Positions 9,537-21,679 of a stretch of DNA of 64,000 bases are shown here, in pieces. A program made the translations under genes and the position numbers. This DNA is from Artocarpus heterophyllus (taxonomy: Eukaryota > Streptophyta > Magnoliopsida > Rosales > Moraceae). The notes under the pieces are model-generated. The model was given only the letters and a program-made list of their open reading frames with translations, did no database searches and was not told the origin of the DNA. The stretch is taken from the NCBI GenBank assembly GCA_025403435.1, contig CM046348.1, positions 28,600,148-28,664,147 of the forward strand. The letters run 5' to 3'. Numbering within the stretch: the stretch's first letter is position 1; each line of letters opens with the position of its first letter.

Positions 9537-12500
9537 TGTCACAACCTGCCTTTTCGGGCTGTGATAAAACTCTTTCTTACGTTCTTAAGGGCAAAAATTT
9601 AGGAAACTTTTTTTTTAAATGGGAATAAATAATTTGCTTACATTAGCTTTGGTAACTCCCAAAATACTTTCACATACTTATTTTTACATAATTAATACTT
9701 TTACTTTTACAACATCTTTCTTTTAAACATTTCATTTCAAAATAACTTTAAACATACACAGCGGAAAACATTACAACAACGGACTCCATACCTGCTCTGC
9801 ACACCATCCACCCCTCTGCCAGCTCACCATTTGAACTTATTCTGACCTTCTCATCGGAATACCTACAGCATGAAATACTTAATGAGCTAACGTCCAGTAA
9901 GTCCCATAAATCCCAAATGGATATTTAAATGAATGTATGAATCAATTATGCTTTCTTATAAACTTTCCTTACCCTCATCATTTCTTATCTTTACTAGGGC
10001 CCAAGCATTCGTACCATTACACAATTTCATTTAGGTCTATGTAACACCGTGACCATAGCATATCCTTAAAACTCCCCTTGAGTTAGGAGTCGGTACGACA
10101 CTCTTCTTACTTTCTAGTGATACATTTACCAGTCCAATTATTATGATTGACATACCATGCATGAACTGATAATCACATATTATCCTTGAAACATAAATTC
10201 TCTTGCATAGCGTAGAACACACAGTACCTACTTTATACATACTCAAGTATTTATCATTGTACACACATGTACGAAATCATGGTACACATACTCATTTTCA
10301 TTATTGTACACCCAGGTACATAACATATTATACACACAGGTATCCATTCGTATGCTCACAGGTATTCATACATGACTATACCCCTTGGTATTCATATCAT
10401 GGTAAACATACAAGTTTACATTTAATTATATGCACATGTATACGTATACATACATTTTTTTCTAGACCTATATTTCATACTGTAGGTGGAAAGGGTACTT
10501 ACTTGTTTTTGAGTACCGCCAAATCAACTTTGGTTCTCCTTTCTCCTAGACTCGTAGGATCCTGTTGGCCAATTTCAAAACTATTAGCCACACTTCATTA
10601 CGTTTCGTTATAAAACGTTCGTTGCTTAATTAATCGAGTTGCATAACTATATACAACTTTGAAAATCACTACCTTTCCTTATTTTTATCTTATCCTATAC
10701 CATTATCGTTATCGAAAAGTGAAACAACTTCTTTTTCCCTTTTTGGGGTTGTTTTCAAACAATTCGGACTACTCAGGAAAAATGACAATTCTACCATTGG
10801 CGGGCTAACTAACTTCCCGAGCTCGGTTTCACTTTTCTAGCGGAAACAATCACGTTCTTATTTCAAATAATGCCCTAATGGGTCGGGCCTCTTCATTTCC
10901 TCTCAAAACCCCTTTTTTCGTAAAAATTTACAGTTTGGTCCCTTAACTAAAAATTTTGACAAATTTATCCCTGGGGCTAAAATTTTCCTCTTTATACCAA
11001 AATTTTCTATTCTTCATAAAGAACATTTTTACTTAAGGTACGATACCTTAAATCATTTTGAAAAATGACTTTTTTTGCCATTTAACACTTTTTTCACTTT
11101 TAACAAATTCTTGAAAAATCAAAAACTTACAAACAGTTGAGTTTTTCAACAAACCATTAGCAATGACTAACAGTTTCATCGAGATCTACAACTTTTGTGT
11201 TTTAACTTTTCCCAAAATCTCACTATGCAGGGGTGTTTTTGGCTATTTTTTAAATCTGCCGAGTTGGAACTTTTTATTGTAATTTAGTCCCTAAGGCATT
11301 TTTACAAAAATCCATTTCAAAATTGCAAATCTACCCCTGCAGAGACCATTCCATACCTTATTCAAATCATTCTCATGCTTAGACATCATTTTTACTTAAA
11401 CTAACCTCGAAATTACAAAAGTACTGCTTTTGCAAAAAGTACCATTTTGCATCATAAACCAAAGTTTTACAACTTAAACATGTCATACTTCACATATATA
11501 TGAAATTTCATCAAATATGTGGTCAAAATATGTGCTCAAGAACTCACATGGGTTTGAAGAAATAAAAATCAAAACAAAATTCAAAACTTTGAACTTTAAA
11601 ACTTACCCAAATAAAACTTTTTTTTATTTTTTTTTTATTTCTAGCCTTCCAAGGCTTCTTGAACTTCTTCTTGGGCTCCCTTTTCATGCAAAAACACCAT
11701 GAATTAATTTTCCCTTCAACCCATGAAAAATCCCTTAAAAACTTGCTAAAAAGTTTGGGATTTTACCTTAAAACTTGTGAAAAATCCTTGGGCTTTGCTT
11801 CTAAAACTTGTTTGGCGCTATTTTTGCAAAGTTTGGGGCTGAGAAATTTGTTTGAGAGTCTCCTTCAATGGCTGCCAGAGCTAGCAAGAAGAAGAAATGA
11901 TTTTTTTGGCTAAAATCACGTTAAATGCTCACTTATCCCACTTGGTGACTCATGGTCACCCACTTGATTACCCCTAGGTGTCATCATATTATTGGGCCAC
12001 ATTGCATGGCTTGTTGGCCCAATAGAATTCAAGTAAGTGTCCACTTTATGGAGCTAAAAATTTATACTGTGTAATTTTTTACCACATAGTATTTTTCTTA
12101 TACTATCGTGGTCAAATCAGTGTACTTTCTATCCTTAGACTGTATAAAAATATTTGACTTACTTTTCATTCACTTTTGAAGGCCAATCATAACATTTTTC
12201 GTATCTGCGTTTTCACTTAACAGTATTCTTATACTGCTTTGGCCTCCTTTCTACCCCCGGTTAGGGTTTGGAAAACTTCTATGTCCTATTTACATTCTAA
12301 TTATCTATTCGTTTATATCACAATTTTACAATTAATTGTGACATAAAATTCATTTTATGGATATTATGCACAAATTTCTGAGTAATTAAACTCATAAAAT
12401 CTGTATTTGACAATATCCAACATTGCATCACATTTGCAATCAATACCGTTTATTCATACTTTATCGTAATTTTTACAAAAATTATAATTTTTAAAAGTAA

Positions 12501-12562
12501 ATTCATTAATTAAACCTAATTAAATATTAAGTTTTATTAATGAAATTTTCTCGGTCATTACA
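9537..12562 (-). mobile_element. 5' LTR of gypsy-A (3026 bp)
   Basis: On the plus strand it begins TGTCACAACC two bases from the primer-binding site and ends CGGTCATTACA. The ends are a short inverted repeat (TGT and ACA). No partner LTR is in the window for comparison. The only internal repeat I noted is the TACACA-rich block at 10255-10400; the interior is otherwise AT-rich with no credible gene. The stretch GCAAT after 12562 is the expected target duplication, with its partner outside the window. Confidence 0.8.
10255..10400. repeat. Degenerate GTACACACAGGTA-type repeats in the gypsy-A LTR
   Basis: Short units such as TACACACATGTA, TACACCCAGGTA, TACACACAGGTA and CTCACAGGTA recur every 20-30 bases. 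The array is imperfect. Confidence 0.5.
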
Positions 12563-12587
12563 GCAATAATAGGAAAATTATCTAGAA

Positions 12588-12740
12588 AAGAGATAGACCT
12601 AGGCTTTAAAGCCACCTTTGTTGTTCGCTACAACTTCATCTTCCTTAGCCTTAGCCTCCCAAGGCATGGTTTTGTCAAGTGCTTTTCCATTCCTTAATAT
12701 GATGGCATTGCAATGGCCCTTAGGATTCTTCTCTGTAACA
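12588..12740 (-). pseudogene. Fragment of an Athila-type gypsy Gag C-terminus
   Basis: The minus strand reads VTEKNPKGHCNAIILRNGK, then ALDKTMPWEAKAKEDEV, ending with TAG near 12600. The phrase NPK-x-x-x-NAI-x-LR-x-GK is characteristic of the C-terminal gag and protease linker of Athila-like elements. It lies between the gypsy-A LTR and the copia-B LTR and no other Athila part is visible. I treat it as an orphan scrap of an older insertion. Confidence 0.55.
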
Positions 12741-12749
12741 CTTTATTTG

Positions 12750-14018
12750 ACTCGAGTATCTTTCATAAAGCCTCAGTTTTAATTCAAATAATCAAATAAA
12801 GAAGTTATCTTATTAAAACAGTCATATATAAATAATCTCATATTGAAATAAAATATTTTTCAAATAATTCAACATGTTTATTTTGAAATAATTCATAAAA
12901 CTAATTCAACCAATAACGTAAAATGAATTACTAAATCCAATTAACTGAATTTAAACCAATCTAAAAATTAACATAAGTTACCAATTTGTTAGAAAAACAC
13001 GACATATCGTTATAAGAAAATATGTGAGCTAGTAAAGGGGGACCCAACTTGCAAATTTTATAATTATCACCTCTAAAGCTATTCCACTAAAAGCTTAGAG
13101 CTACACTCTGGAACTATATATAAATTATGAAACTACATTAAGTCTTTCATCCATGATATATCATCATGTAAAACATCCCATAGGATATCGGTAATTGGCT
13201 TAACGATGAATTCTGTTTTACTTTCCTAATTATATGTATCTTGTGCTCTACTATCTCACTATTGGAATTTTTATTATTCATAACCAATACAAATAGTATA
13301 CCATTCGGTTACACATATGTATCCAAATAGTTGAGTACTCCAGTTTCTAATTATAGGAAAATGCTTATAGGAGAAAATCGTTAACTCTACGATAGAGATA
13401 TACATTACATATCTTCGAATAACGAGTCTAAGTCAATCAAGAGTCATGTTTCCAATATACCGATATGCATACCTTTAATTATGTAACCCTTTGGTATATC
13501 AAAAAATACAAGTCAAGAATACAGACTCATTAGTTTATTTTAGGATTAAGATATAACACATATAATTGTCTAGAACGAATTGATTTCTTCAAACGGAATT
13601 ATTAACTAAATCAATTCAACTTTAATCCTAATCCAATATATCGTCACCAATGACAACGTACCAATGTTTCTACTCATAAAATCCCACTTGATGACCAAGA
13701 TAATTCATCTTTCGTTAAGGATGTGAAAAAAAAACAATCTTAACATGAATGAGGCGCCCAACTTTATCCATAAAATTCAGACCTTTTATGTTTAGACTAT
13801 CACCTTAAGATTCGTGTATTCTGCATAATCTGTCTATCATATGCACAATCATAAAGGTTTAAATTGACTGTCTCAGATTTTTGTTTGTTTATTATACATT
13901 TAACATAAATGAATATAAAGATGACAATCTTTGATACATGACAAAAATAATAATTCATTATTGATTAAATGTCTCAAAACTATTACAACATTTAATCCTT
14001 AGGGCACCTAGTCTAACA
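12750..14018 (-). mobile_element. 3' LTR of copia-B, decayed
   Basis: On the minus strand the LTR starts TGTTAGAC at 14018 after the tract CAAGTGGGAGA. Several blocks match the copia-A LTR in the opposite orientation: 12960-13060 with about 2400-2480, 13070-13130 with 2280-2340, 13290-13350 with 2080-2110, 13795-13840 with 1565-1600. The far (left) end is unclear and set near 12750. No GTTCGGC palindromes remain in it. Confidence 0.75.
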
Positions 14019-16275
14019 ATCTCCCACTTGCCAAAAGTGAGTAATGTGACATGTTACGCATCTCTATAACTTCTACGTGCTTCTCAAAGGTCCTCATAGG
14101 CAATGTGTTCATGAAAGGATCAGCTATATTGTTCTCGGATGCAATTCAGTACACAGCAACACGCCCACCCTCAATGAAGCCCTTTATCACATGATACTTC
14201 TGGTTTACATGCTTACTCATCATATGACATCTTGATTCCTTAGTATTAGCTATCGCTATACTGTTGTCATAGTGCAACATAATTAGCTTATCCATACCAA
14301 GAATTATCTTAAGATCCTCAAGGAATTTGCAGAGCTACACTGCTTCTTTCGAAGCATCATTGGTAGCTACATACTCAGCCTCCATCATTGAATTAGTAGT
14401 GCAACCTTGATTGGCACTTCTCTAAGTGACAACGCCTTTACCAAGAGTAAATACAGACCTAGAAGTCAATCTTCTTGAATCCAGATGATTGATAATCCAA
14501 ATCAGTGTATCTAAGAGGTGTTAGGTCTTCTACGGAATATACTAGTATATAACCTCTAGTCCTTCTTAGGTACTTGAAAATATGCTTAATCGTAATCTAA
14601 TATTTTGGTTTTAGATCCGATGGAAATTGACTTACCATTCTAACAACATAGTATATGTCAGGTCATGTGCAATGCATAACATACATGCACATACTGTTAA
14701 AGCATAAGGCACCTCGTCATGTAATCTTTTTCCTCATTAGTCTATGGACTGTCCCTCTTAGAAAGAGCAAGTTTAGACCTTAATGATTGCCTACCTTTTT
14801 TGGAATTCTGCGTAGCAAACTTCTTAAAAATCTTATCCATGTATTAAGCTTTTGATAAAGCTATCATTTTGTTCTTCCTATCTCAAAAGATTTGGATTCT
14901 AAGAACATAGTAAGCCTCACCCAAGTCCTTCATGTCAAACTGCCTGGTCAATCAAACTTTGATTGATGACAAATCACTTACGTTGTTGCCAATAAGCAGT
15001 ATGTCATCTTCATAAAGCAATAGAATACCACTTTCCCATTCTTAATGTACTTATAAACACAAAACTCATCCATATTTTGTTCAAACCCATACGTCTTGAC
15101 CTCTTAGTCAAATCTTATGTTCCAAGAACGGGAAGCTTTCTTAAGCCTATAAATAGACTTCAGCAACTTGTAGACCTTTTATCATTGACCCTTAACTTTG
15201 AACCCATCTAATTTTACCATGTATGTGGTCTCATTGAGATAACCATTTGAAAATGTTGTTTGACATCCATTTGCCAAATGTCATAATCGAGAGTGGCAAC
15301 CATGGACAAGAGAATACGAATAGACTTAAGCATAGCTATAGGCAAAAAGGTTTTCTCGTAATTGATTCCTTTCTTTTGTGTATATCCTTTTACTACTAGT
15401 CTAGCCTTATAGGTTTTAACTTTCCCATCTGATCCCCTCTTTCTTTTTTAGACCCACTTAGACCTAACTGGTTTTACCCTTTTTGAGAAGGTCCACAAGC
15501 TCTCAGATTTGATTAGTTTTCATAGGCTTCATCTCAATGTTTATAGCTTCTTTCCAAAGTTTTGAATCAACATCCTCCATAGCCTTTTTGTAAATGTAAG
15601 AATTCCTGTCATGTTCAACCGGTTCAACCAAGTAGGCTTCACTATCGAACATGTACCTTTTGGGTTAACGCCTGATCTTGGCACTACGCTGAAGCTCTCT
15701 AAGTTGTTGTTTAATAGATTTTTCCACATTGATTAGGTAGGTTTCCACTAGAACTCGTGGAACAATTGAATTACTCGCTATTTCCTCAAGTATCACTCTA
15801 GTACATGGTTTAAAGTCGTTCATATAACTTTCCTCAAGAAATGTTGCATTTGTCGATACCATAACTTTATTTTCTTTTGAGTTATAGAAATATCAACCTT
15901 TTGTGCCTATTAAATATCCCACAAATACACACACCTCTAACTATGCTTCTAACTTATTCATTTCCTTATCCAAGACATGAGCAGGACATCTCCATATGCG
16001 GATGTATTTTAAGGATGTCTTCATACCTATGACGCAATACTTGTCCCTTTCTCATTCCTTGACGTTCATGGGACTACAAACATCACTCTAAACAAGTTCT
16101 AGAATCCCTTCGGCTCAATTGCCTTAGACCTTAATGGTCTTTTGGTCATTTTGCCCTCCGAACAAGATTCACATTGTGGTATAGATTCTAGCTTTAAATG
16201 GCTTAAAGGTCCATCCCATACCAACCTTTGAATCCTATTTAGGCTGATGTGACCTAACCATAACGTAACCTAACC
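14019..16275 (-). pseudogene. copia-B polyprotein remnant: integrase N-part, RT, RNase H
   Basis: The minus strand carries a heavily broken copia pol of the same family as copia-A. Recognisable pieces, from 3' to 5' of the gene, are RNase H near 14300-14420 (MMEAEYVATNDASKEAV), RT near 15050-15140 (KKASRSWNIRF, then KTYGF as in copia-A), and the GAG-pre-integrase zinc finger near 16115-16270 (GHISLNRIQRLV, then PQCESCSEGKMTK). Many stops and frameshifts are present, so no single ORF is given. Sequence 5' of the integrase finger is missing: at about 16275 it gives way to CACTA sequence. This copy is older than copia-A judging by damage. Confidence 0.85.
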
Positions 16276-16279
16276 GTGA

Positions 16280-16422
16280 GTGATGAAGAGTATGTTTAGG
16301 AGTATCATATATCTTCCTCCCAAAGTGGAAAGGGGAAAAAAGTTTGTCAAGCACAAAGAAAAACTGAGTTCAATCCCAAAGTTGGTCATGACTGTAGAGC
16401 TATACAATGTTGGGGAACATTG
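16280..16422 (+). pseudogene. CACTA-1 Ulp1-like cysteine protease, 5' piece before the gypsy-B insertion
   Basis: The plus strand encodes IPKLVMTVELYNVGEH, ending in the His of the HW motif typical of C48 (Ulp1/SENP) proteases carried by plant CACTA and Mutator transposons. Frame and motif continue at 25937 after removing gypsy-B and one copy of the CATTG duplication. Everything upstream of about 16276 is copia-B, so the N-terminus and the left CACTA end are not in view. Confidence 0.7.
16418..16422. repeat. Target-site duplication CATTG, left of gypsy-B
   Basis: CATTG directly precedes the LTR start TGTAACACCC at 16423 and is repeated at 25937-25941 directly after the right LTR. A 5-bp duplication is typical of gypsy integration. 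Confidence 0.95.
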
Positions 16423-16780
16423 TGTAACACCCCTTATTTTGGACGTCACAAATGTCGTTACATTCTTACATTCATACTTACTTGAAATTTAAACATATAT
16501 AAGAATACAAAACTTAAACGATACTTTTTAATTTTAAAAATAATTAAACATACTTAACCAGGATCCCTTCATACGTTTTTTTTTTATAATAAATAACATA
16601 ACATTGTTAAATCACATTGCTAAACTCTTTCCATATCATAATTTATTCATTTATACTTTAAATTAATCATGAACTTATATTAATAAAATAGATATACCAA
16701 GTTATAAAATCAGGACTTATAAAAATATCACAACATATCTCATTAAACATCATATCATTTAAAGCTTAATTACTCCCACA

Positions 16781-16931
16781 GTTCGGCAGGCCAAACTTGG
16801 GACTTCGGCAGGCCGAACGTGATCGGCAGGCCGGAGTTCCCTCAAACGACAGGCCGGTAGAGGCTTTGCAATACAGCGGTAGGCTGAAAACATTATCGGC
16901 AGGCCAAACTTTCAGTCATCGGCAGGCCGAC
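16781..16931. repeat. Palindrome cluster A, left LTR of gypsy-B
   Basis: About seven units of the form TTCGGCAGGCCGAA stand here, starting about 360 bases from the LTR edge. Variants such as GGCAGGCCAAAC and GCGGTAGGCTGAA differ mostly at C or G of the CpG steps. Confidence 0.88.
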
Positions 16932-19050
16932 CGAGCCAAAAATCTTTGAGAAAACTTAATTTTTGAAAAACAAATACCAACTTTCATAAAAATGCGGAAG
17001 ATCGTAATACTTAAAATAATGAAATAAAAGATAAAACCAAGTTCATGTATTCTTTAAAAACTTAACATAAGAATATGTTTATAACATAAAACTTGATTTA
17101 AAACATAATTCGTTCATCTTGGCATCTTTCCGGTTACAATTCATCATGCTTGATGCTCACACGCCTTCCCATGTCCTCCGCCTAATCCATGATCTTCTTA
17201 CCCTTATCTACAACATGACATAAAACTTGAATAAGCTAATGCTTAGTAAGTACATATAATTCTCACAATTTAAAACATTTCATATCAATCATCATCATCA
17301 TCATATCATAAAAGTGCCTTAAGCACAATTTCATAGAAACATATCTTTCATTGCATTGACCATTTAAAAACTTATTCCATTTTATCTTAAGGGCCCAAGT
17401 GTTGCACCATGAACATCATTGTAGGCGCTGCCGTCATGAGAGGAGAAGGGTAGCTAATCCCGAACCAAACATGACATCATAACATATCATTTCATAACAT
17501 TGGGTGTGCAACACTTGTTAGGTGATACATATATATATAATTTTCATACTTTGAAACATGTCATCATCATACATGCATAACTTTAAATCATGATAAACTT
17601 TCATAAGAAATCCTTTAAGGAAAAATAATCATAAAATCATCATAATAGCATTGTGAAGATATCATCAATCCTTGTAAAACGTGTCATGTTGCAGGTGAGA
17701 ATGTACTTACCTTAACAACTAGCTTACTTAACCTTAAAATGATTTGGTGACGACGCCACGGTCTCAAAGTACTCGTTCCTTTGTGTGTTCATGCCATTTT
17801 TCCATTTAAAACACAATAAAATCAATACTTAACATCATAGCGTAAATCATCCATTCATATAACATTCATTCATATATCATTCATATATATATTCTTCTCA
17901 TATATAATCATAACCATCATCGTGAAAACATAGCATTACCATCACACATCTAAACACTATTCATAACTGCTTCCTTAAATATTATCATCAAAACATTTCA
18001 TACATTATAAACATGAAAATCTTTTGAAAACGTTTTCGAATAATTTAAAATACATACATTTTAAAAATTCATACAAACATCTTATTACCATGTTTAAAAT
18101 TATTTCATTATCCTAAAATCATTTATTAAACATATATAACATTTCATAAACAAAAATTCCAGAAATAACATTGTTAAAATAGTTTTCTTCTTAATGTAAT
18201 CTCATAAAAATTCATAACATAAAATACATTCATCATACATTACACATGCACATTCTTGACAACTTTCATGAAAAACATCATTTATTGACCCCTTAAATAA
18301 ACATTACATTTTTTCATGCATCAAAATTAAACAATAATATTTTACTGTGAAGGGTAAAGGATAAAAAATTCATATTTTATCATAAAAACGTTGAAATGAC
18401 TTGAAACTTAGGAAAGCATCTCATAACACATACATGCATAACATATTAAAAATTTAGAACAAATACAATACCTAAAGAAAGATATTGTAGACGAATTGAG
18501 GAGAAGAATTCTTTTCAAAAACACAAGAAACAAGTCCTTACCTTGAAAATTTTCTTCTCAAAACCCTTGAATTCAACCAACAAAATATGACTTTTTCTTT
18601 CAATACTAGCAGAGAATTTTCGAGAGAGAAGAAATGGAATGCATGTAGAAGAGAAGAGGAAGAAAGGGAATGAAAAAAATGTCTCATAAATGAATGGAGA
18701 AGAAATGCTGAGGAAAAGAATCGTTAAAAAATTTTAACGTAACAAGCATAATAAACATTCATTGCCCTCCATTAAGTCAGAATTTTCTGACTGTTAGGTG
18801 ACAATTGGAGTGGAGGAAGGAGAGAAAAGAGGGAAAGTCAAAACTCTCACTCATCACTTACCATGTTTTGCCCTCTTAAAATGGGAAACCATTTAAATTG
18901 ACACAAATCAATGCAAAGTCAAACCCTTTAATTTCCTTAACTGATAAAAACATTCCATTATTGTGCCAATTAATCACAATAATCACCCATTTAACGTAAT
19001 TATCTCAGCCATAAATTTGAAGAGATTTCTGCTGACTGCTCGTCAGTCCT

Positions 19051-19180
19051 GTTCGGCCTGTCGATTTTCCCCTTCGGCCTGTTGGTTCCACCAAGTCCGG
19101 CCTGCCGATGCTTCCCATCAGCCTACCGATCTTTGGCAGTCTGTTTGGCCTACCGAACTTAAAAGTCCAGCCTATCGAAT
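19051..19180. repeat. Palindrome cluster B, left LTR of gypsy-B
   Basis: About six units in the CT-centred orientation (GTTCGGCCTGTCGA, CTTCGGCCTG, TCCGGCCTGCCGA, GTTTGGCCTACCGAAC) lie about 250-380 bases from the other LTR edge. The centre is CT here and AG in cluster A. Confidence 0.85.
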
Positions 19181-19428
19181 TGTCCTTAAATGCCATACAT
19201 TAAAACATTCAATTCATCATACATCATAATTAATCATACATTTAAAAATTCACATGAACACAAGAGCACAACGATTCTATGCGGTCGTCACCTGTCATAA
19301 AACTTAACATAAAAGTTAGTAACATTAACATCATATATTATATCATATGACATAAATTATTAATAAATATATTTAACGTTGTTACTAACTTAACGTGATT
19401 CATTACATAAAAATAGGCGGGTGTTACA

Positions 19429-19442
19429 ATTCTCCCCACCTT
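19429..19442 (-). other. Polypurine tract of gypsy-B
   Basis: The reverse complement reads AAGGTGGGGAGAAT directly before the 3' LTR. It matches the tract of gypsy-C at 37323-37336. Confidence 0.85.
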
Positions 19443-19464
19443 ATAAAAGTTTCATCCTCGAAAC

Positions 19465-20154
19465 TTAAAATAAATACTGATACATAATTCTCATGTCATC
19501 TTCACGTTCCCATGTGGCTTCTTCAACTTGATGATTTCGCCATAACACCTTGACCAATGGAATTTCTTTATTCCTCAAGGTCTTGGTTTTCCGATCGAGT
19601 ATCTTCATTGAATTTTCTTCATAACTTAAATCTTCTCATATCTCGATCACTTGTGACTCAATCTCGTGCATAGGGTCCGGGACATACTTCTTGAGCATAG
19701 AGACATGAAATACATCGTGCATTGCAGACATTTTAGAAGGCAACTTCAGCTGATAAGCTACTTTGCCTATTCGTTTCATAACTTCATAAGGACCTATAAA
19801 TCTTGGACTTAACTTGCTTTTCTTCCCAAACCTCATAACTCCTTTCATTGGTGCAACTTTTAAAAACACATATTCACCCACGGCGAACTCTAAGGGTCTT
19901 CTTCTCTTGTTAGCATAACTCTTCTGACGGCTTTGAGCGGTCTCTATTCTTCTTTTTATCAACTTTATCATCTTAGAAGTTTCATTCACAAAATCGGTTC
20001 TTTCAGCATCTACGCTTTCCATCAACTTCTTTTCACCAGCTTCATGCCAACATATAGGCGACCTGCATTTTCGTCCACACAATGCTTCATATGGTGCCAT
20101 TCCAATTATTGCCTGAAAGCTGTTGTTGTAAGCAAACTTTGCTAACGACAACAT
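19465..20154 (-). pseudogene. gypsy-B integrase C-terminus and chromodomain
   Basis: The open frame 19636-20154 encodes the integrase C-terminal part ([55 protein letters not shown]). A TGA at 19636-19638 fits CGA to TGA; beyond it the chromodomain continues in phase ([21 protein letters not shown]) to a natural stop at 19465-19467. A TAG just upstream near 20162 replaces the Trp of SWCK, so the frame is also cut from the integrase core. All clues match gypsy-C at 37359-38177. Confidence 0.9.
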
Positions 20155-20301
20155 TTTACACTAGCTGGTCTTAAAATCGAGAGAACATGCCCATAGCATA
20201 TCTTCTAGAATCAAGTTCGTCCTCTCCTTTTGGCTGTCTGTCTGAGGATGAAAAGCCGTACTAAAATGAAGCCTGGTTCCCATTGCAGACTGTACACTCT
20301 T

Positions 20302-21012
20302 CTAGAACTTAGATGTGAACCTGTCATCACGATATGAGATAATTGACTTGGGAATCCCATGAAGTCGTATAATTTCCTTAACATAGAGTTCCGCTAACCG
20401 TTCCATAGAGTAAGTGATCTTGATAGGAATGAAATGTGTCGTCTTAGTCAATCGATCCACAACTACCCATATTGCGTCATAACCATTCGTAGTTCTGGGC
20501 AAACCGGTAATGAAATCCATTGCTATATCCTCCCATTTCCACTCCGGTATTTGGATAGACTGCAGTTCACCACTAGGTGTCTGGTGTTCAGCCTTTACTT
20601 GCTGACATGTCATACATTTCTTCACATACCTTGCAACATCATGTTTCATTCCAAACCACCAAAAGTTACCCCTTAGATCATTATACATCTTTGTTGCACC
20701 TGGATGAATAGAGTAAGGAGTGTCATGAATTTCTGCCAAGATCTTTTCCCTTAAGCCATCAACATTGGGAACACATAAGTGGTCCTTGAGATACAGAGTT
20801 CCGTCATCCGCAATACGCAACTCTTGATATTTACCTTGTTTCATTTCTTGCTTGATTCTTACAAGGCTTACATCGTCATCTTGCTTACTCCAAATTTCAT
20901 CATAAATCGTCGGAGCAAGAGAGAGTGCTGATAGCTGACCTGCTATAAGTTCCAAACCGAAGTCTAGAATTTCCTTCCTTATAGGTGGAGACATTGCTTG
21001 CATTGACATCAA
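20302..21012 (-). pseudogene. gypsy-B integrase zinc-binding and catalytic core
   Basis: The frame carries the zinc-binding region ([31 protein letters not shown]) and the start of the catalytic core: first Asp in IAMDFITGLPRT, second Asp region as SYRDDRFTSKF. In gypsy-C the latter reads [11 protein letters not shown], so the second catalytic Asp is Tyr here. A TAG at 20302-20304 replaces the Trp of KFWKSV. The copy is inactive. Confidence 0.9.
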
Positions 21013-21661
21013 CGTGGCAATGACTTCCTACTTAGAGCATCAGCCACTCGGTTAGCTTTACTAGGATGATAAAGGATTTCACAATCATAATCCTTCACCA
21101 ATTCTAGCCATCTTTGTTGTCTCATGTTCAAGTCTCTTTGCGTGAAGAAGTACTTCAGACTTTGATGATCAGTAAAGATCTTACATTGGACCCCATATAA
21201 ATAGTGTCTCCATATCTTCAACATAAAAATGATTGCTGTTAACTCGAGGTCATGAGTAGGATAGTTCTTTTCATAATCCTTTAGTTGTCTTAAAGCATAA
21301 GCAATCACCCTTTCATTTTGCATCAATACAGCTCCGAGGCCCATCTTGGATGCATCACTATAAATAAAAACCCATCATTTCCTTCAAGAATTGCCAACAC
21401 TGGAGCCGTCGTTAGTCTCTTCTTTAGTTCTTGAAAACTCTTTTCACATGCATCCGTCCATTCATACTTCTTTCCCTTGCGAGTCAGGTTCGTAAGTGGA
21501 GCTGCTATCCTGGAGAAGTCTTCTACGAATCTCCGATAGTAACCTGCTAAACCTAAGAAGCTCCTTATTTCGCTTGCATTCATTGGTTGCTTCCAATTAA
21601 GAACAGCTTCTACTTTAGCAGGGTCAACCATAATCCCTTCCTTTGAAATAACATGCCCCAA
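21009..21661 (-). pseudogene. gypsy-B RNase H, split by a frameshift
   Basis: Two overlapping frames make up the domain: 21323-21661 ([19 protein letters not shown] to the beginning of RNase H) and 21009-21344 ([20 protein letters not shown] to DALSRKS). They are joined by a base change in length near 21345-21365, within the first catalytic motif. The order relative to integrase is normal. Confidence 0.88.
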
Positions 21662-21679
21662 GAATGATGCTTTATCAAG

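Larger units (their letters stand above)
3410..12562 (-). mobile_element. Ty3/gypsy element gypsy-A (Tekay-like chromovirus), left end cut by copia-A
   Basis: Read on the minus strand, the order is 5' LTR (9537-12562), primer-binding site (9520-9534), an extra gag-like frame (8579-9385), gag (7164-8075 plus zinc knuckles to about 6990), protease (6326-6838), RT (5522-6283), RNase H (5136-5543), integrase and chromodomain (3426-5069). The left LTR is missing because the sequence changes to copia-A LTR at 3409/3410, just past the pol stop. The unseen rest probably lies left of the window beyond copia-A. The protease, RT and RNase H active sites are all altered, so the copy is dead. It is a different family from gypsy-B and gypsy-C: its LTR differs and lacks the GTTCGGC palindromes. 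Confidence 0.9.
16423..19428 (-). mobile_element. 3' LTR of gypsy-B (3006 bp)
   Basis: It runs from TGTAACACCC to GGGTGTTACA on the plus strand, a 10-base terminal inverted repeat. It contains two palindrome clusters (16781-16931 and 19051-19180). ORFs inside it have no protein features. Confidence 0.93.

Noticed and set aside
16781..16931. Regularly spaced GC-rich palindromes that look like a CRISPR array
   Set aside because: Units vary in sequence and spacing, spacers are not of equal length, and they lie inside plant LTRs. No cas genes are present.
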